A stretch of DNA of 53,405 bases, from positions 1-53,405 of the forward strand of contig JAJBTC010000207.1 of the NCBI GenBank assembly GCA_020861095.1, in the 5' to 3' direction. A program made the position numbers and the translations under genes. Origin of the DNA: Bacteroides sp. (GTDB taxonomy: Bacteria; Bacteroidota; Bacteroidia; Bacteroidales; Bacteroidaceae). Of the stretch, positions 51,003 to 53,405 are shown piece after piece. The notes beneath the pieces are model-generated. The model saw nothing but the letters and a program-made list of their open reading frames with translations. It made no database searches and had not been told where the DNA came from. The stretch's first letter is position 1, and each line of letters starts with the position of its first letter.

Positions 51003-51544
51003 CGCGGGAAGACAAAGAACTCCTGCTGTCGGAAGTGGAAGAGATCCTGTTACAAAAAGGCGATATACTGATCAGAGAGGGGCGGACAGACCGTTCCCTC
51101 TATCTTATTTCTGAAGGAATACTCCGTGGTTATAAAGAGCTGGAGGATAGGGAAGTGACTATCTGGTTTGCCGTGCCCGGTGAGGCGTTGTTCTCTTCGT
51201 GGGGATATGTAGAAGACCGTCCGTCGCGCATCCATATCGTAGCCTCTTCCGAATGTCGGGTATACCGGCTTCGTAAGGAAAGTGTCAACAAACTGATGGA
51301 ACATTCAGCCATGCTTTCTATCTGGATCACACGCTTGTTTGAGCAGTTGTTGCTGCACACAGACAACGCACTGATCGATATTTTCTCTTCCGATGCCACA
51401 GAACGTTACCTCGCCTTTACCAGAAAGATGCCCGACCTGTTGCAGAAAGTCACCCTCAGAGAGATTGCCGGATATCTCGGTGTTACCCCCCAATCCCTGA
51501 GTCGTATACGGGCACAGATCGTGAAAAAGAGAGAAGCAGACTGA
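50960..51544 (+). CDS. Crp/Fnr-family regulator overlapping the MATE gene
   Basis: A 194-residue regulator. A cyclic-nucleotide-type beta-barrel (ILIREGRTDRSLYLISEGILRGY; FAVPGEALFSSWGYV) is followed by a long helix and a winged helix-turn-helix (VTLREIAGYLGVTPQSLSRIRAQI). The ring of residues that binds cAMP in Crp is not conserved, and there are no Fnr-type cysteines, as usual in Bacteroidales. I start at 50960, inside the end of the MATE gene, so the two are translationally coupled. A terminator overlaps its stop codon. Confidence 0.9.
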   Translation: MEEFLKRADNTTDLTREDKELLLSEVEEILLQKGDILIREGRTDRSLYLISEGILRGYKELEDREVTIWFAVPGEALFSSWGYVEDRPSRIHIVASSECRVYRLRKESVNKLMEHSAMLSIWITRLFEQLLLHTDNALIDIFSSDATERYLAFTRKMPDLLQKVTLREIAGYLGVTPQSLSRIRAQIVKKREAD

Positions 51545-51570
51545 ACAGGTCTGCTTCTCCCTCTTTTCTT
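51531..51570 (+). terminator. Rho-independent terminator of the MATE-Crp operon
   Basis: GAGAAGCAGAC (51531-51541) pairs with GTCTGCTTCTC (51549-51559) and is followed by CCTCTTTTCTTT. The stop codon of the regulator lies in the loop. Confidence 0.8.
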
Positions 51571-51666
51571 TGTTGACTGTAGCTTGTTTGGCTTTCTGTC
51601 TTTTCTCTGCATATCCACAGCAACAAGCCTGTTCCCATGAAAGCCACTCCGGACCTTCACGTCCGT

Positions 51667-51708
51667 AACTCACTACTCACTCATAACTTACAACTCATAA
51701 CTCATAAC
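51667..51708 (-). repeat. Heptad array directly after the alcohol dehydrogenase stop
   Basis: On the minus strand, immediately after TAA (51711-51709): GTTATGA, GTTATGA, GTTGTAA, GTTATGA, GTGAGTA, GTGAGTT. Confidence 0.85.
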
Positions 51709-52809
51709 TTATTGTGGCATCCTGATCACGGCCTTGATCACCTTTCCTTGTGTAAAATCTTTTACGGCCTGATTGATATCTTTGAACTCATAATACGTGA
51801 TCAGTTTATCAAAGGGGAACATCCCATGTTTATACAGTTCGATCAGTCGGTTGATGAATATATCAGGCTGACTGTCTCCTTCGATAGCAAATTCGATATT
51901 CTTTCCGTCTTCAAAATGTACATAATCAATATCGAGCGTAGGAGATTTACCCACACCCACGAGGATACATTTCGACATCGGTTTCAGCATGGTCAGGTTG
52001 TCATTGATCACTTCATTCAGAGAAGTCGTATCGAATGCATAATCGATCCCTTCGGGAAAAAGTTTGAGCACCTCTTCGGACGGTTTTCCGTTTTTGCTGT
52101 TAAACGTATGAGTAGCACCCAACTCTTTTGCCATTTCGAGGCGAGTATCGAATACATCTACAGCAATAATCGTGGTACATCCCGCCGCTTTTGCACCCAT
52201 GATCCCTGCCAGTCCCACGGGACCAATACCCGAAACCACAATGCTCTCTCCCGGACGAGGCCGGATCACATTCAATACAGAGCCCGAACCGGTCTGAAAG
52301 CCGCAACCCAACGGACCAAGCATTTCCAACGGAGTGTCTTCCTTTACTTTAAACACGTTCCTTTCGTTGGCCAGCGCATACGTGGCAAAGGACGATTGAG
52401 CAAAGAAGTGTCCGTTCACCTCTTTTCCATCCGGCAAATGATAAGCGGTAGAGCCATCCATCCTTCTGCCCGATACATTCAGTGCATTGAAGTTTTTACA
52501 ATAAGAGGGATGCCCCGACAGGCAAAATTCACACACACCACACGAAGCAGGTCCCAGAATTACCTTATCTCCCGGTTTCACTTTAGTTACACTGCTGCCG
52601 ATTTTCTCTACCACTCCCGCGCCTTCATGACCCAGGATAATAGGTAGGGGCAGAGGCATATACTGCTCGATCACTGCAACGTCTGTATGACACAGCCCGG
52701 TGGCTATCACTTTTACTACTACTTCATTACTTCTGGGATCTTCCATCTCCACCTCTTCCATCACGAAATCCTCTTTCGGATTTTTCAGAACAGCTGCTTG
52801 TATTTTCAT
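51709..52809 (-). CDS. Zinc-dependent alcohol dehydrogenase (aryl-alcohol type)
   Basis: A 366-residue medium-chain dehydrogenase/reductase. Catalytic zinc ligands are Cys40 (GLCHTD), His61-Glu62 (GHEGAG) and Cys169 (PLGCGFQTG); the structural zinc is held by Cys90, 93, 96 and 104 in CGVCEFCLSGHPSYC. The nucleotide site GIGPVGLAGI and an acidic residue after IIAVDV point to NAD over NADP. The pattern is that of aryl/alkyl alcohol dehydrogenases. Substrate is unknown. A -7 box TATATTTG is 33 bases upstream. Confidence 0.94.
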   Translation of the reverse strand: MKIQAAVLKNPKEDFVMEEVEMEDPRSNEVVVKVIATGLCHTDVAVIEQYMPLPLPIILGHEGAGVVEKIGSSVTKVKPGDKVILGPASCGVCEFCLSGHPSYCKNFNALNVSGRRMDGSTAYHLPDGKEVNGHFFAQSSFATYALANERNVFKVKEDTPLEMLGPLGCGFQTGSGSVLNVIRPRPGESIVVSGIGPVGLAGIMGAKAAGCTTIIAVDVFDTRLEMAKELGATHTFNSKNGKPSEEVLKLFPEGIDYAFDTTSLNEVINDNLTMLKPMSKCILVGVGKSPTLDIDYVHFEDGKNIEFAIEGDSQPDIFINRLIELYKHGMFPFDKLITYYEFKDINQAVKDFTQGKVIKAVIRMPQ

Positions 52810-52841
52810 GATCTTAAAACTTTAAAATGTTTATACTAAAT

Positions 52842-52849
52842 CAAATATA
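52842..52849 (-). promoter_or_regulatory. -7 promoter box of the alcohol dehydrogenase gene
   Basis: TATATTTG on the minus strand, 33 bases before the start at 52809. The rest of the 52810-53110 gap holds only this and the box at 53056. Confidence 0.6.
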
Positions 52850-53055
52850 ACATTTCAGAAGACCAAAGGTTTCTCTTTTTGAGATAGATTAAGGGTGTTA
52901 ACAGCATATCTGTCAGGGATATTTTTGCATATCAGCAGGTGTAGATACCTATATAGTTCGATCTGGTAAAGTCCATGGGGAGACATTACAGAAACAAAAA
53001 CAGCCTGTTCTCTTTTATTAGGTCCACAAAAATAGATATTTTACCTGTAAAACCG

Positions 53056-53063
53056 TATATTTG
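53056..53063 (+). promoter_or_regulatory. -7 promoter box of the monooxygenase gene
   Basis: TATATTTG, 48 bases before the start at 53111. Confidence 0.6.
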
Positions 53064-53110
53064 TCGGGATATATCTACGTATCCGTAATAACTCATAAAA
53101 ATAAAAAAGT

Positions 53111-53395
53111 ATGATTACCATTGTAGCAAAAGCGATTGTAAAAGAAGGGAAAAGAGAAGCGTTTATACAAGCCGTTCAGGCCATGATAGAAGGAAGCCGG
53201 GCAGAAGAAGGAAATATCTCCTATGACTTGTTTGAAGATCTGGACAATGAAAATGTACTGACATTTATGGAACAATGGAAAAGTATAGATGCCATTCACT
53301 TCCACAACCAAACTCCCCATTTCCAGAGTGGAGTAGCTGCTATCGGCGATTTGATGGAAAGTATGGAAATTACCAAATATCAGGCGTTGAAGTAA
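53111..53395 (+). CDS. YgiN-like quinol monooxygenase (ABM domain)
   Basis: A 94-residue ferredoxin-like barrel protein of the antibiotic biosynthesis monooxygenase group: MITIVAKAIVKEGKREAFIQAVQAMI, then SRAEEGNISYDLFEDLDN and FMEQWKSIDAIHFHNQTPHF, with conserved Trp and His. YgiN members act on quinols; others degrade haem or have no known substrate. A GTTNTRA array starts two bases after the stop codon. Confidence 0.92.
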   Translation: MITIVAKAIVKEGKREAFIQAVQAMIEGSRAEEGNISYDLFEDLDNENVLTFMEQWKSIDAIHFHNQTPHFQSGVAAIGDLMESMEITKYQALK

Positions 53396-53396
53396 G

Positions 53397-53405
53397 GTTT
53401 TAAGT
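53397..53405 (+). repeat. Start of another heptad array, cut by the window end
   Basis: GTTTTAA-GT begins one base after the TAA of the monooxygenase gene and its following G. Confidence 0.65.

Overview
The window is chromosomal DNA from a member of the Bacteroidales (Bacteroidota). Many intergenic gaps carry the Bacteroidota -7 promoter box TAnnTTTG, most often TATCTTTG. Ribosome binding sites are weak or absent. Typical families of the group are present: a TonB-dependent receptor, a NodT-type RND outer-membrane lipoprotein, DUF6268 and DUF2809 proteins, and several LuxR/AraC/Crp regulators. The genus cannot be fixed from this sequence; a Parabacteroides/Bacteroides-like gut organism is a reasonable guess. 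No rRNA, tRNA, CRISPR array, phage or intact insertion sequence was found.

Layout. 1-2350: small lipoproteins and a YjbR protein. 2350-9056: a three-gene RND efflux operon (adaptor, pump, outer-membrane factor) with a divergent AraC regulator. 9244-13187: a frameshifted acyltransferase, an Ohr-type peroxidase, an outer-membrane barrel and an SGNH hydrolase. 13188-14062: a gene-free gap with two different tandem-repeat arrays. 14063-21911: an MFS exporter with divergent AraC regulator, a nuclease-like DUF5655 protein, a DUF2271 lipoprotein, a zinc metallopeptidase, a DUF3008 protein, an OmpA-like barrel and a formate/nitrite channel. 21912-23770: a 1.9-kb gap packed with palindromic repeats. 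23771-29028: a second tripartite exporter (EmrB-like MFS, HlyD adaptor, TolC) with its own divergent AraC regulator. 29230-33018: small proteins, a cysteine-rich copper-binding protein, BrkB, CutC and DUF3861. 33134-36414: DUF169, a frameshifted MarR regulator with a clear operator, a DJ-1/PfpI protein and DUF2809. 36640-41086: glutathione peroxidase, a TonB-dependent receptor operon and a GNAT enzyme. 41165-42305: an overlapping HipA-like kinase/DUF3037 pair. 42454-46587: a redox operon with two Tat-exported proteins and a membrane polyferredoxin. 46855-53395: DUF2867/NTF2, a PAS-LuxR regulator, a BamE-like lipoprotein, an overlapping MATE/Crp operon, a zinc alcohol dehydrogenase and a YgiN-like monooxygenase.

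How it works together. The recurring theme is export and stress response: two tripartite pumps, one MFS and one MATE transporter, each beside a one-component regulator, plus peroxide enzymes (Ohr, GPx), copper handling (Csp-like protein, CutC) and an envelope redox operon. 

The most unusual content is non-coding. Heptanucleotide arrays (consensus GTTNTRA) start at or just after stop codons and place stop codons in all three frames. A dispersed repeat of about 75 bp carries a promoter -7 box at its head and lies in 5' leaders. There is also a 112-bp element with 27-bp inverted ends, and a large palindrome cluster. Two genes are broken at 7-base homopolymers, which may be real or may be sequence errors.
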